The notes under the pieces are model-generated. The model was not told where the DNA came from, did no database searches, and was given only the letters and a program-made list of their open reading frames with translations. The position numbers were made by a program, and so were the translations under genes. A stretch of 64,000 nt of DNA from Cyanocohniella sp. LLY (lineage in GTDB: Bacteria; Cyanobacteriota; Cyanobacteriia; Cyanobacteriales; Nostocaceae). Positions 21,085-31,685 of this stretch are shown here, in pieces. Positions within the stretch are counted from its first letter, which is position 1; every line of letters begins with the position of its first letter. The stretch covers positions 1-64,000 of the forward strand of contig JAKOMP010000019.1 of assembly GCA_022241785.1 (NCBI GenBank). Direction: 5' to 3'.

Positions 21085-23844
21085 TCAGGAATTGTTTAAG
21101 TTTTGAAAAGAATTAATTTTACCTATGCTTTGAATAGGAATTTCAATCCAGAATTCTGTACCTTTGCCTATGTCCGAAATACACTCCATGACTCCGCCAT
21201 GTTTTTCGACAACAATTTGGTAGCTGATGGCTAGTCCTAGTCCTGTACCCTTGCCCACCGATTTTGTAGTGAAGAATGGATCGAAAATGCGTTTTTTCAC
21301 ATCCTCCGTCATTCCCGGGCCGTTATCAGCAATGCGAACTAGTAGCCGACATTTATCTAGAGAAACTTGAGTAGAAATCCAGATTTTTGGTGAGGAAAGA
21401 TTATTTTCTGCTTTTGCCTTTATCCCTTGCTCCTCTAAAGCATCAATAGCATTGCTGAGAATATTCATAAATACCTGATTCATTTGACCGGCGTAACATT
21501 CTACAAGGGGCAAATTACCATAATCTTTAATAATTTCAATGCTACTCAAGTTGGTACTTGATTTGAGGCGATGTTGTAAAATTAATAAGGTGTTTTCTAT
21601 GCCTTCATGCAGGTCAACAGCCTTATTATCAGCCTCATCCAAACGGGAAAAGTTGCGGAGCGATAATACTATGGAGCGGATACGTTCAGCTCCCATTTGC
21701 ATGGAAGATATAGTTTTTGGTAAGTCTTCTCGGAGAAATTCTAAATCAATGGTCTTAATGAATGAGGAAATATCAAGATTTGGTTGGGGATAATGTAACT
21801 TGTACAAATCTAAAAGTTCCAGCAGGTTTTGAGTGTAGTTATTCGCGTGGGAAAGATTACCATAGATAAAGTTAATCGGGTTGTTGATTTCATGGGCTAC
21901 ACCCGCCACTAACTGTCCTAAGCTGGACATTTTTTCAGTTTGAATTAATTGGGACTGGGTTTCTTGCAGTTCAGTTAAAGTTTGTTCTAATTGTGCCGCT
22001 TTATTTCTGGCTTCGGTTTCTGCCGTACAGCTTTGTTCATATAGTTGAGCTTGTTGAATTGCGATCGCAGCCTGATCTGCTAGCTGTTGTAGTAACTCAA
22101 TTTCTGCATCTTGCCATTTTCTGGGTGCATTGCATTGATGGGCTATCAGTAACCCCCAGAGTTGCATACTGATATTAATTGGTACAATTAAATTAGCTTT
22201 TACCGACAAACTCTGCAAAAATTCTTGATGACAAGCACTTAAAGATTCTGTTGATACATTATCAATTGCCCTAATTCTCCCCCGTAAGTAGAGACGTGCC
22301 GATTCATCAGGAAAGCAATTTAGTGGTGCTTTCATGCCTAAAAGTGACGGCCAATTGCCACTAATTTCTTCCACAATTATTTCACCAGCAGATTCACCTA
22401 CCAACTGATAAATCAGCACTCTGTCTGAATTTAGTAAAGGACGGACTTCCTTGACGATAGTTTGCAAGGTTGTTTTCAAGTCCAATGTACTGCGAATTTG
22501 CTCTGAGACTTGCTTAATGGCCTTGGTTAGTAGTAATGATTGTTCGAGTTCAGCCGTTTTTTGTTGTACCCGGCATTCTAAGTTGGCATTCAGCGCTTGC
22601 ACCTGTTGGTACATTTGCTGCTGCTGAATTGCCATTGAAAAGTGATAACACAAAGCTTGCCCCAAGGAAATTTCTTCGGGTTTCCACTCTAGAGGTTGCC
22701 CTTTTTTTTGCTCTCGCCAAGCTGCAAAAGACAGTCGGGGTAGTCTTTGTTGCTGATTTTGGTCGTGCTGTCCCGCCCATAAAATTTCGCTGTCACATCC
22801 GGCGCGAAAAATACTAATCATGCCGATAAAACTTTGACGCATATGTAGAGGAATCAGCAAAATTCCCCGAATCTCAGTTGCTTGAAACGCCGCAGTTACA
22901 CTTTGCAGACTTGGTTCTTGGTAGAGATCAGTAATTGCCCAAATATTACTTGGTTTAAACTCACCTATCCAGTTTTGCCAGACGGGATGCTGTTCAATGA
23001 CTGTATTCTCTAATTCATCAGGAAGTTGCGGTTGTGCGCCTGATGTATGTACTTCTCCACTATGTTCAATAAAAATTCTCCCCCCAACACCATTGAATGC
23101 AGTAATAATTGCTTGTAGGGCTTCTGATAATTGGATTGTGGGTAGTTGGTGCAACAACATACTCACTTGATTAATCGTGGCTTCTCGCTGTTGGTTAGCA
23201 CGGGCTTCGGTGAGTAAATTACTTTGAGCGATCGCTATTGCTACTTGATCCGCAACTTGTTGGACTACTTTCAGTTCCCGCTTCAAAATCGTGCGTGGTT
23301 GGCTATGATGCGAAACCAATAATCCCCATAATTTGGGTTTTGTTGATTGCCCTCCCAGCTCTTGATGTAAAATTGGCACCACCAGCGAAGATTGTACCCC
23401 CATTGCCTGTAAGTATTGAATATGACATGGGTCTACCTGCCGATAATGGATATTCTCTGTTGGTAAATTTTCACCAGTTTCTTTTGACTTGAGTGGTGAT
23501 AGTCCTATCCTGCCACTAGCTACATCAACTATTGAACGCTGTCGCGCTAATAACAACATCTCGCGTGCGGCTAGAGGAATATCATCTGCTGGAAAGTGTA
23601 ACCGCAGTAACGATGGCAAACGTTGTTCCTCAATAGATTCGGCAATGACTTCACCACTACCATCAGCATCAAATTGATACACCATCACCCGGTCGGTAGC
23701 CAAAAATAACCGGACTTCGGCAACAGTAGCCGCCAGTATCTCTTGAAGTTCGAGCGATCGCCTAATCCGTTTGGTGATCCGATGCAATAAACCTTCTTGG
23801 TTAAACGGTAATTGCGAATCACTGGAGTTATCAGTAAAAGCCAT
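21085..23844 (-). CDS. Multi-GAF sensor histidine kinase (phytochrome/GAF-like N-terminus)
   Basis: GAF-like DRVMVYQFDADGSGEVIAES and DRVLIYQLVGESAGEIIVEE; HisKA QLVAGVAHEINNPINFIYGNL; HATPase VFMNILSNAIDAL, ADNGPGM, GKGTGLGLAISYQIV. Confidence 0.94.
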   Translation of the reverse strand: MAFTDNSSDSQLPFNQEGLLHRITKRIRRSLELQEILAATVAEVRLFLATDRVMVYQFDADGSGEVIAESIEEQRLPSLLRLHFPADDIPLAAREMLLLARQRSIVDVASGRIGLSPLKSKETGENLPTENIHYRQVDPCHIQYLQAMGVQSSLVVPILHQELGGQSTKPKLWGLLVSHHSQPRTILKRELKVVQQVADQVAIAIAQSNLLTEARANQQREATINQVSMLLHQLPTIQLSEALQAIITAFNGVGGRIFIEHSGEVHTSGAQPQLPDELENTVIEQHPVWQNWIGEFKPSNIWAITDLYQEPSLQSVTAAFQATEIRGILLIPLHMRQSFIGMISIFRAGCDSEILWAGQHDQNQQQRLPRLSFAAWREQKKGQPLEWKPEEISLGQALCYHFSMAIQQQQMYQQVQALNANLECRVQQKTAELEQSLLLTKAIKQVSEQIRSTLDLKTTLQTIVKEVRPLLNSDRVLIYQLVGESAGEIIVEEISGNWPSLLGMKAPLNCFPDESARLYLRGRIRAIDNVSTESLSACHQEFLQSLSVKANLIVPINISMQLWGLLIAHQCNAPRKWQDAEIELLQQLADQAAIAIQQAQLYEQSCTAETEARNKAAQLEQTLTELQETQSQLIQTEKMSSLGQLVAGVAHEINNPINFIYGNLSHANNYTQNLLELLDLYKLHYPQPNLDISSFIKTIDLEFLREDLPKTISSMQMGAERIRSIVLSLRNFSRLDEADNKAVDLHEGIENTLLILQHRLKSSTNLSSIEIIKDYGNLPLVECYAGQMNQVFMNILSNAIDALEEQGIKAKAENNLSSPKIWISTQVSLDKCRLLVRIADNGPGMTEDVKKRIFDPFFTTKSVGKGTGLGLAISYQIVVEKHGGVMECISDIGKGTEFWIEIPIQSIGKINSFQNLNNS

Positions 23845-24123
23845 ATTGCCGACTATACCTAAAAATTAAAGTATAAAATTTTTTGAATTATTTTATTTGC
23901 TAGTGTTTACCACTAAAAGGTTTGATTAATCAAGGGTTAAAGGTTAAGAAAAGTTTATTAATTTACACTCAATTCTATATCTTCAATATTAAGATGCATA
24001 GAGTAAAACTATGTAAAGCAGAAAAATTCATATATTTTCTTGGTTTGAGCAAAAAACTTGACAAATTTTTAATTAATTTATCAAAAAAACAGGAATTATC
24101 ATTAGTTGAGCCGCTGTTTTTTT

Positions 24124-24153
24124 ACAGGGGAAAGGATAAAAATGTTCCCCTGT
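24124..24153. other. Hairpin ACAGGGGAA-N12-TTCCCCTGT
   Basis: Perfect 9-bp inverted repeat; adjacent T-run is not on the canonical 3' side. Confidence 0.5.
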
Positions 24154-24179
24154 GATCACTAATATTTAATTCAATGTAC

Positions 24180-24698
24180 TTAATCGCACTGAAGCTCACC
24201 AGAAGATACAGTAATAAGACGTAATTGACGAATTTCTGCACGCACACTCATCAGGATTTTGCCGAGATGGTTTTGACCTGTGTTTTCTGCACCACAGCCC
24301 CAAAAATAATCTTTTGGCGAATTTTCTACTAAAATTTCGTCGCCTGTACTGAGGAGAATTTCGCGAATTTCATCATGGGTGGAAAATTTTTTGCGTACTG
24401 CTTCTCGCATCACTTGAGTTTTGACTGTCTCCCAGTCTGAACGGAGTTGGCGCGTGCTACAGCGTCCTAAAGCAGCAGCATCTTCGGGAGTAGCGGCAGC
24501 ATGAATAACAGGAATAATCACTGCATCAACACTACCCACAAACTTTTGTGCTTGATAATAATGCTCTACAGTCGGCCAATAAGTACCTTGGATATGGATG
24601 CCGTGGCGAGAAAAATTAGAAAAACAGCCATAAGGCTGCCAAACCTTGTAAAAGTATATGGTCATTTGAAAATTGCTCTTTATATATATCAATTTCAC
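24180..24698 (-). CDS. NADAR/YbiA family protein
   Basis: IYFYKVWQPYGCFSNFSRHGIHIQGTYWPTVEHYYQAQKF...ENSPKDYFWGCGAENTGQNHLGKILMSVR; likely start at MTIYFYK inside the ORF. Confidence 0.93.
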   Translation of the reverse strand: MKLIYIKSNFQMTIYFYKVWQPYGCFSNFSRHGIHIQGTYWPTVEHYYQAQKFVGSVDAVIIPVIHAAATPEDAAALGRCSTRQLRSDWETVKTQVMREAVRKKFSTHDEIREILLSTGDEILVENSPKDYFWGCGAENTGQNHLGKILMSVRAEIRQLRLITVSSGELQCD

Positions 24699-24974
24699 TC
24701 TAGCCGAGTGTCTACAGCCTTTACCAACTCCTTTGGGGAGATGAGGGTATCAGGGAGAAAGATTTAAGGGACTGACAAATAAATAAATGTTCCATTACTT
24801 TTGAGGCTGGGGGAGTTGGGGAGGCAGCTAATTTTTCACGGTATCTGGAAAACCTCACTTACATCTGTGCAATTGTATATTTCCTAGAAGAGAAAGCTAG
24901 CACTGGCCTCCAGACAGAAGATATGGCTAAAGAAAAATTCTATGGTGGTAAAAAAGTCGGTTTGAGAGGTTGAG

Positions 24975-25475
24975 ATGGAGGTTAACAGAGAAACTGCTCA
25001 TCGGCGGATGCCACTGATTGTATCGGGAATTTTCTTGGGATTGGGACTGGGAGGCTTTGTTGATGGCATCCTGCTGCATCAGATTTTGCAATGGCATCAT
25101 ATGTTAAGCAATGTTCGTCCTCTGAAAACCGATTCTAATATAGATTTAAACATGGCATGGGATGGTTTATTTCATGCCTTTGATTGGATATTGACCGTAA
25201 TCGGCATCGCATTGCTATGGCGCGCCGGAAGTCAAGAGGATGTTCCTTGGTCACCCCATACTTTTGTTGGGTCGATACTCATGGGTGCAGGCTTATTCAA
25301 TTTCGTTGAAGGACTCATTGACCATCAAATTCTGGGGATTCATCACGTTAAACCAGGGCCGCATCAATTAGCTTGGGATTTGGGATTTCTCCTATCTGGT
25401 GTACTGCTGATTGTGGTTGGTTGGATCATGCTTCAAAATAGCCAAGATAGTTCACACGTAGAAATGAAACATTAA
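24975..25475 (+). CDS. DUF2243 membrane protein
   Basis: GIFLGLGLGGFVDGILLHQILQWHHMLS...FHAFDWILTVIGIALLWRAG. Confidence 0.88.
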   Translation: MEVNRETAHRRMPLIVSGIFLGLGLGGFVDGILLHQILQWHHMLSNVRPLKTDSNIDLNMAWDGLFHAFDWILTVIGIALLWRAGSQEDVPWSPHTFVGSILMGAGLFNFVEGLIDHQILGIHHVKPGPHQLAWDLGFLLSGVLLIVVGWIMLQNSQDSSHVEMKH

Positions 25476-25526
25476 TCTCCATCTCCCTGATGTCTACAAA
25501 AATGAAAAGTTCAGTAAAATCAAGCA

Positions 25527-26510
25527 GTGACGATTAATCAGGATAAAAGCATGGAAATGCGACAATTGGGCAACTCAAACGTGCAAATTACGCCCATTCT
25601 TATGGGAACTTGGCAAGCCGGGAAAAAAATGTGGGTGGGAATTGAAGATGATGACTCGATTAAAACCATTCGGGCAGCATTTGAAGCAGGTATTACCACT
25701 ATAGATACAGCCGAGGTATATGGAGAAGGACACTCTGAGCGGATTATTGCCGCAGCTTTATCTGATGTCCGCGATCGCGTCCAGTATGCCACAAAAGTGT
25801 TCGCCAACCATCTCCAGTTCAATTTGGTAATTGAAGCGTGCGATCGCTCTTTGCAAAACCTCAAAACTGACTACATCGACCTGTACCAAATTCATTGGCC
25901 CTCTGGGTCTTTTAATAGTGAAACTGTCCCCATCGAAGAGACGATGAGCGCTCTCAATCGGCTGCAAGAGCAAGGTAAAATTCGGGCTATTGGTGTTTCT
26001 AACTTTTCTGGCGACCAATTAATAGAAGCATCGCAGTATGGGCGGATTGATAGCTTACAACCCCCGTATTCACTATTTTGGCGGCAGGTCGAACAAGATG
26101 CTATGTCTTATTGCATCGAAAATAATATTTCCATCTTGGCTTATTCACCTCTAGCCCAGGGATTATTAACGGGGAAATTTGCCCCAGACCAGAAATTTGA
26201 CCCCCAAGACAATCGTGCTAAAAACAAACTGTTTCAAGGCGAAAACTTTCAACGGGCCCAGCAAGCTTTAGAAAAACTACGTCCCCTAGCTGCTAGCCAT
26301 GATTGTAGCCTGGCTCAGTTGGCATTAGCTTGGTTAATTGCTCAACCCCAAACAAGTGCCATCGCCGGGGCGCGTTATCCCGAACAAGCAAAAGATAATG
26401 CTTTAGCTGCGAACGTTCAACTTTCTCCCACAGAACTCGCAGAAATTGATGCCATCGGACGTATTGTCACCGATCATCTTGATAACAACTCTGTGATGTG
26501 GAATTGGTAA
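25527..26510 (+). CDS. Aldo/keto reductase
   Basis: FDTAEVYGEGHSERIIA-type motif (TIDTAEVYGEGHSE), KTDYIDLYQIHWP, GKIRAIGVSNFS, LAYSPLAQGLLTGKF. Confidence 0.95.
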   Translation: MTINQDKSMEMRQLGNSNVQITPILMGTWQAGKKMWVGIEDDDSIKTIRAAFEAGITTIDTAEVYGEGHSERIIAAALSDVRDRVQYATKVFANHLQFNLVIEACDRSLQNLKTDYIDLYQIHWPSGSFNSETVPIEETMSALNRLQEQGKIRAIGVSNFSGDQLIEASQYGRIDSLQPPYSLFWRQVEQDAMSYCIENNISILAYSPLAQGLLTGKFAPDQKFDPQDNRAKNKLFQGENFQRAQQALEKLRPLAASHDCSLAQLALAWLIAQPQTSAIAGARYPEQAKDNALAANVQLSPTELAEIDAIGRIVTDHLDNNSVMWNW

Positions 26511-26948
26511 TTCCTTTGTAGAGAGAAGAAACAGGGCGAAAGACTTGAGGCTATTCACAAAATCTTTCTTCCCCATCTCCCCATTTCCTCTTAAAGATGA
26601 AAAAACGTTGGGGATCAACAAACTCTGGTTTATTGCAAAATTAAACAAAACATCAACTTTAGTAAAGTCAGGTTTGCTTTTCCTCAACAGAGTGATAACT
26701 TAAATAGTAGGACACTCAAACAAGCAAAACCAAAACTTAATGGGTAAATGAATTTGTGTCCCCCGTCATTAGCCCAAGCAAATCTCGGCAGATAAATGGT
26801 AAGTGGCAAAAACCTAACTTAACAGGTAAAGCCAAATCCCACAGCGGAAAAACTAAGATTGCTGAGAATGCTAGTTGTTATTGTCCACCTTAGTTATTGA
26901 CTCTTTCAATTAATTAACAAGTTAACAAATTTGAAACCTGTGAATCGT

Positions 26949-26980
26949 AAAAAACCTGGTCAACCCGTACCAGGTTTTTT
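26949..26980. terminator. Bidirectional intrinsic terminator-like hairpin
   Basis: Perfect 12-bp inverted repeat AAAAAACCTGGT-caacccgt-ACCAGGTTTTTT, with T-run for both strands; just downstream of the minus-strand cyclase. Confidence 0.85.
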
Positions 26981-27023
26981 AATGGGCAAATGATTTATAG
27001 CAAATTGCGAAGCACATAGAGAT

Positions 27024-28649
27024 TTACGAATCATGCACATATTTTGTTTGATAAACCTTCACTAATCGGTCAATACCTTTGAAACGATGATGCCCCATTT
27101 CTTGAAAATCCGAGGATTGGGAAAGCAAATTATAAGTAACTTCACTGATTACACATTCACTAGGGGGACAAACGGCTTCCATACGAGCGGCGAGATTAAT
27201 TGTTGCCCCCAATGCCGTATAATCCACCCTTTGGGAACTACCAACATCTCCCACCACAGCCTTACCACTGTTAATGGCAATACGTAATTGTAAAGGTTCG
27301 TGCCAAAAATTATTGGCGTTGAGACGTTCAAGACGAGCCAGCATTCCCTTAGCAGCAGCGGTGGCGCGATCGGCATGATCTGCTTGTGGTTCGGGAGCGC
27401 CAAAAAAAGCCATAATACAATCACCAATATACTTATCCAAAGTGCCACCATAAGCAAACACTTCTTGCAACATCTCTTCAAATAAATTATTTAATAATTG
27501 AGCGATCGCAGTTGGTGTTAATTTTTCTGATATGGCCGTAAAACCCACTAAATCTGCGAACAAAATACTAATTTCGCTTTCTGCGGGAGCTAAACGACCA
27601 TCTGGTAAACCACCCATAGTGATTAATTGCTGGACAACACCTGGAGAATGATAACGCTCTAATCGATGACGAATTACTTCTTCAGTTTTTAACTTATCTG
27701 CCAATAACCAACGCTGCACACTAGACGCTACTAAATTCGCTAAAGCCGAAAAAAAGCTAAGTTCTTCCTCGCCATCATCTGCCCAATGATAAGAAGAAAG
27801 ATGAGCATCAGCGTAAAGAACACCGACAACTTTATTTTCATCCCACAAAGGTACAGCCATAGCACTACGAATGCCTTTGACCAAAATACTGTGTTCTCCA
27901 GAAAACCGTTCATCCTTATGGGTATCAGCGCTTTGAATAGCGACTTTTTCTGCAAATACCTTTTGGCAAATACTATGACTAATCCAGTTGCTATCACCTG
28001 CTAGATATTTTTGTTGGGAAACGTCTCTAGTACCAGCATTGACTAACTCTAGGTGACCACATCCGCCGACATCAATTAATAATGCCAAGCGGTCAATACT
28101 ATCAAGGTAACGAAACACAACTTGTTGTACCTGAGAGAAAATCTCTTCGATAGATGCTGCTGCACAAAGATTTTTAGCTATATCTACCAAGTCTTTGAGA
28201 CGGGCAATGGTTTTATCTTTATTACTGGGTTCCCCATCCTTACTATCAGCTTCTATCCATTGCTGTTGCAATTGCTTGACATTGCGAAAAATGGTTCTTG
28301 GCTCAGAAGTGCCAGCCGCTACAGTATGCTGGTGCATTAACTCTGTACCAGGATGAGCAAATAACACTACCAAATTCACATTTCCTAGCCAAATGATATC
28401 GCCATGATGTAACTCTTGAGCATGACTGATAAGAGTTTGGTTTACTTGTGTCCCATTTTTACTGCCCACATCCTCAATAGTCCACATCCCTTGAGCCGTC
28501 TTCACTAGACGGGCATGTCTACGAGATACTCCCCCGAAAGGTAAGTACAAGTCACATTCCGGCAAACGACCAATTGTGAATTCATCTTGATTCACTACTA
28601 CCGTTGTTTCCGTATCTCCCTGTTGTAGACGTAATGTAATTTCAGTCAT
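27024..28649 (-). CDS. FHA-GAF adenylate/guanylate cyclase
   Basis: FHA: FTIGRLPECDLYLPFGGVSRRHARLV...VGSKNGTQVN; GAF region; cyclase: ISILFADLVGFTAISEKL, YIGDCIMAFFGAP, RIAINSGKAVVGDVGS. ORF extends to 28706; start MTEITLRLQQ preferred. Confidence 0.95.
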   Translation of the reverse strand: MTEITLRLQQGDTETTVVVNQDEFTIGRLPECDLYLPFGGVSRRHARLVKTAQGMWTIEDVGSKNGTQVNQTLISHAQELHHGDIIWLGNVNLVVLFAHPGTELMHQHTVAAGTSEPRTIFRNVKQLQQQWIEADSKDGEPSNKDKTIARLKDLVDIAKNLCAAASIEEIFSQVQQVVFRYLDSIDRLALLIDVGGCGHLELVNAGTRDVSQQKYLAGDSNWISHSICQKVFAEKVAIQSADTHKDERFSGEHSILVKGIRSAMAVPLWDENKVVGVLYADAHLSSYHWADDGEEELSFFSALANLVASSVQRWLLADKLKTEEVIRHRLERYHSPGVVQQLITMGGLPDGRLAPAESEISILFADLVGFTAISEKLTPTAIAQLLNNLFEEMLQEVFAYGGTLDKYIGDCIMAFFGAPEPQADHADRATAAAKGMLARLERLNANNFWHEPLQLRIAINSGKAVVGDVGSSQRVDYTALGATINLAARMEAVCPPSECVISEVTYNLLSQSSDFQEMGHHRFKGIDRLVKVYQTKYVHDS

Positions 28650-28888
28650 GAGTGTGACGTGTCTATCCTGGAAACTGGGGACGCAAGCATCTTGAAGATA
28701 AAGCATATGCAGAGTGTATACTTTACCTTTTCTTTATGGCACTGTTAATAGCATTACGACAACTATGTGTAGTTAAAGTAACACCAAAAAATCAACGATT
28801 CCAGCTTGTTAGATGGTCATCCTGCTATTGATGATTAGCGCTCCAGATGCCTGCACCACAAGGAATTATGGGATATTTTTTGATTTTT

Positions 28889-28919
28889 AAAAGGGAACAG
28901 GAAAATCTCTCCTGCTCCC
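28889..28919 (-). terminator. Terminator-like hairpin downstream of Bax-inhibitor-1 gene
   Basis: Reverse strand GGGAGCAGGA...TCCTGTTCCC followed by TTTT; one mismatch. Confidence 0.5.
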
Positions 28920-28973
28920 CTACGTCTTTGGTCAGTACTTAAAGTTTACTTACTGCCTCATATTCAGTAACAC

Positions 28974-29702
28974 TTAGTCACGGCCATTGAGGGCAATCAG
29001 TAACCGCAAGATAAAAACAAACAGGTTGATGTAGGTAAGGTACATCGATAAAGCCGCAGGTAGGTATTGGTCATCTTCGTAAGTGCGGGGCAAGATGTAG
29101 AAATCAACTACAGATACACCCACAAACAGAAATACTCCTAAACCTGAAATACCGATTTCTAACCAACTGGGTGTGTAAACACCAAATAAGGCCAGCCCAA
29201 ATTGGATAAGTACGACCACTACCAAAGCCATGACACCAAGGCTGACAGTTTTTGTCAAAGCCATGCCATCTTGCTCAGAGAGATTAGAACCGATTTGACG
29301 AGCAGCAATAAAGGTGATGCCACAACCGAGGGCTGCCAAACCAATACCTTGAATACCAACGCCTTGGGTTCTCAAGGCCATAAATACTAAACCACTGAGA
29401 GTATATCCAGATAAAAGGCTGTAGGTGGCTAATAACGGTAGCGCCACACCCTTGTTACCTTTTTCAGCCACATTGCGAGCCACAAAAAATAAAATTAACT
29501 CCACAATCATTGCCCCAATGAAAGTGGGAAAGAAAATCTCCGGGTTGCTACGGATAACGCTCAAACCACCGTAGGTTCCTAAAGCGGTTAGCACAAGTCC
29601 GCCACCGACATAAGGCAGGGCATTGGCAATTACATTTGGGCCGATGAGGGCTTGAGTTTTAGCCTCACGAATAGCATTACGAAAGTTACTTGTATTGCTC
29701 AT
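28974..29702 (-). CDS. Bax inhibitor-1 (YccA/TMBIM) family membrane protein
   Basis: Multi-TM protein; GGLVLTALGTYGGL..., C-terminal YLPAALSMYLTYINLFVFILRLL. Confidence 0.9.
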   Translation of the reverse strand: MSNTSNFRNAIREAKTQALIGPNVIANALPYVGGGLVLTALGTYGGLSVIRSNPEIFFPTFIGAMIVELILFFVARNVAEKGNKGVALPLLATYSLLSGYTLSGLVFMALRTQGVGIQGIGLAALGCGITFIAARQIGSNLSEQDGMALTKTVSLGVMALVVVVLIQFGLALFGVYTPSWLEIGISGLGVFLFVGVSVVDFYILPRTYEDDQYLPAALSMYLTYINLFVFILRLLIALNGRD

Positions 29703-29824
29703 AAGTTAATTTTGCAGATGAATGTCTGGTTTACTCCCATTCTTACCAATTTTTGTAGTTAACAGCCAGAACTCACCCAGAGAAATAACTTGCTGCTGGG
29801 ATGAGCCTCTGACAAAATTGCATC

Positions 29825-30110
29825 CCCAGGTCAAAAGAGGCAGGGGGGCAGGGAGCAAGGGAGCAAGGGAGAAAGCTGAGACGGAGCTTGTTACTCCGCC
29901 CCAGCAAGAGCACCCAAGAAGGCGATGCCCTGAGCAGTTCGGCCGGTGGCACAGTGAGCTTGTCGAACTGCTCACTGTATCACTTGTCGAAGGGGCGGGG
30001 CGTTATACCCATTTTCCGCTCTACTTCACGGCTTCTCTGCGAGACGCTGCACGAACGGGGCAGGGCTTGCTCCCCCTGCTCCCTGCCCCCCTGCTTTTTC
30101 ACACCGGACT
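29825..30110. repeat. Composite dispersed-repeat block
   Basis: GAGCAGTTCG...CGAACTGCTC hairpin; CTTCTCTGCGAGACGCTGCACGAACG; G-rich (GGGAGCAA)n at left and CCCCCTGCTCCCTGCCCCCC at right, in inverted orientation. Confidence 0.7.
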
Positions 30111-30428
30111 GTACTAGGTTTGGCTGATCATACAAAATAGCTGTTGAGTAATGAATGCATTTTTCAGCATAAATAGCTAGCTTTGATCGCAAAAAATCAA
30201 CATTTTGTTGTAATTAATTTCTAAATAGAAAAACAAAATAACTAACAACAGATGAAAGTCCCAAATCATGCGTGTATATACTGATTGGCAAAGTAGGTTT
30301 CTTCGTAAATTCAGTAAAACGACGATGGTTTATTCAGCGTTGACTAAGGAAAATAATGACAGATTTGAAGGCAATATACGTAACTCCATTTTTTCCCATA
30401 ACAGGAGTTCAACCAAAGGAATTTTTAT

Positions 30429-31214
30429 ATGGCAACAAGCGAATCCTCTATGCGAATTGATGGTATGGAGTTATTGCACTCATACCACCAAAATCCCTCT
30501 ATTAAACTTCGTAATCAACTGGTACAGTTACATACTGGTTTAGTTCGTAAGATGGCACATAAATTTAGTCATCAATGTAATGAACCTTATGAAGATTTAG
30601 AGCAAATCGGTTATTTTGGTTTAATTAGAGCTATTGAGCGCTTCGATCCCAGCCAAGGATATGCATTTAGTTCCTTCGCTGTGCCATATATTCGAGGTGA
30701 GATGCTGCACTTTTTACGCGATCGCAGTACGCTATTAAAAATTCCTCGTCGTTGGCAAGAACTTTACAATGAGGGGCAAAGAGTTCGTAAAGAATTATCT
30801 ATTTCTCTAGGTCGTTCTCCCAGAGATTCAGAAATTGCCGATGTACTTCACGTTTCTGTACAAGAATGGCAAGAAACTAAATTAGCAGCACAAAATCGGA
30901 TGCCTTTAAGCTTAGATGCTACCGCAGTCCATTACGTTGATTGCCAAATAACTTTAGGCGAAGCACTTCCTTGTCCTCGTTCTACTGCCCTTCAACAACA
31001 AGACGAAGAACGGCAACAACTACAAGGGGCAATCAGTATGTTAGAAGAAAAGCCCCGCATGGCAGTTGAGATGGTATTTTTAAAGGAACTTTCTCGCAAG
31101 GATGCTGCTAAAAATATTGGCACTAGTCCCATGACAGTTACGCGGTATTTGCAAAAAGGTATTCAGGATCTCATTGGCTATTTGCAACCACAAGCAATGC
31201 CTACAGGGTCTTGA
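30429..31214 (+). CDS. sigF: Group 3 RNA polymerase sigma factor, SigF type
   Basis: YEDLEQIGYFGLIRAIERFDPSQGYAFSSFAVPYIRGEMLHFLRDRSTLLKIPRRWQEL; region 4 ELSRKDAAKNIGTSPMTVTRYLQKGI. Confidence 0.88.
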   Translation: MATSESSMRIDGMELLHSYHQNPSIKLRNQLVQLHTGLVRKMAHKFSHQCNEPYEDLEQIGYFGLIRAIERFDPSQGYAFSSFAVPYIRGEMLHFLRDRSTLLKIPRRWQELYNEGQRVRKELSISLGRSPRDSEIADVLHVSVQEWQETKLAAQNRMPLSLDATAVHYVDCQITLGEALPCPRSTALQQQDEERQQLQGAISMLEEKPRMAVEMVFLKELSRKDAAKNIGTSPMTVTRYLQKGIQDLIGYLQPQAMPTGS

Positions 31215-31685
31215 GGCGGGGAGATGGTGAAAATGGGTACAAAAGTTATTAAAGACCACAAGGATTTAGAAGTGTATCAAGCAGAATCAGCCACAACTCA
31301 AATTTGTAATAGCAGATAATGCTGTAGGGGTCATTTACCATCGATTACACCACTGTTTAACCGAAGTACCTTGGTTTAGTACCAAAGTCAATAAACCATG
31401 AAATCGCCTCACCCCCATTGATAGTTGATACTTATGGGGACAGAAATTGGATAGAAGTTTTTATAAGCCAAGGTTTGGTTACAGTTAAAAGAATATCATG
31501 TCCGAAATAAAAGAAATCTAACTCTACATTTTATCTTAGTTTTTTGTGCATATAGTTGATCAATTGAGCTTAATTTGTGTCTCAGTCCCGTTAATCGTAG
31601 CCCACATATAGGACTCCTATTTAATTATTGAAAAAACTCTGTATACTCAAAAAATCTTCTTTCCTACTCCCCACTCTCTACTCCC

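Noticed and set aside
24124-24153. Intrinsic terminator downstream of the NADAR gene
   Set aside because: Perfect hairpin, but the T-run lies on the 5' side in plus and reads as A-run in minus, so a canonical terminator is not supported; listed as a hairpin only.
29722-30127. Two long overlapping plus-strand ORFs (131 and 79 aa)
   Set aside because: Encoded by G-rich/palindromic repeats; composition is repeat translation, not protein-like.
30268-30543. ORF overlapping the start of the sigma-factor gene
   Set aside because: Out of frame with the well-supported sigF-like CDS and no recognisable protein features.
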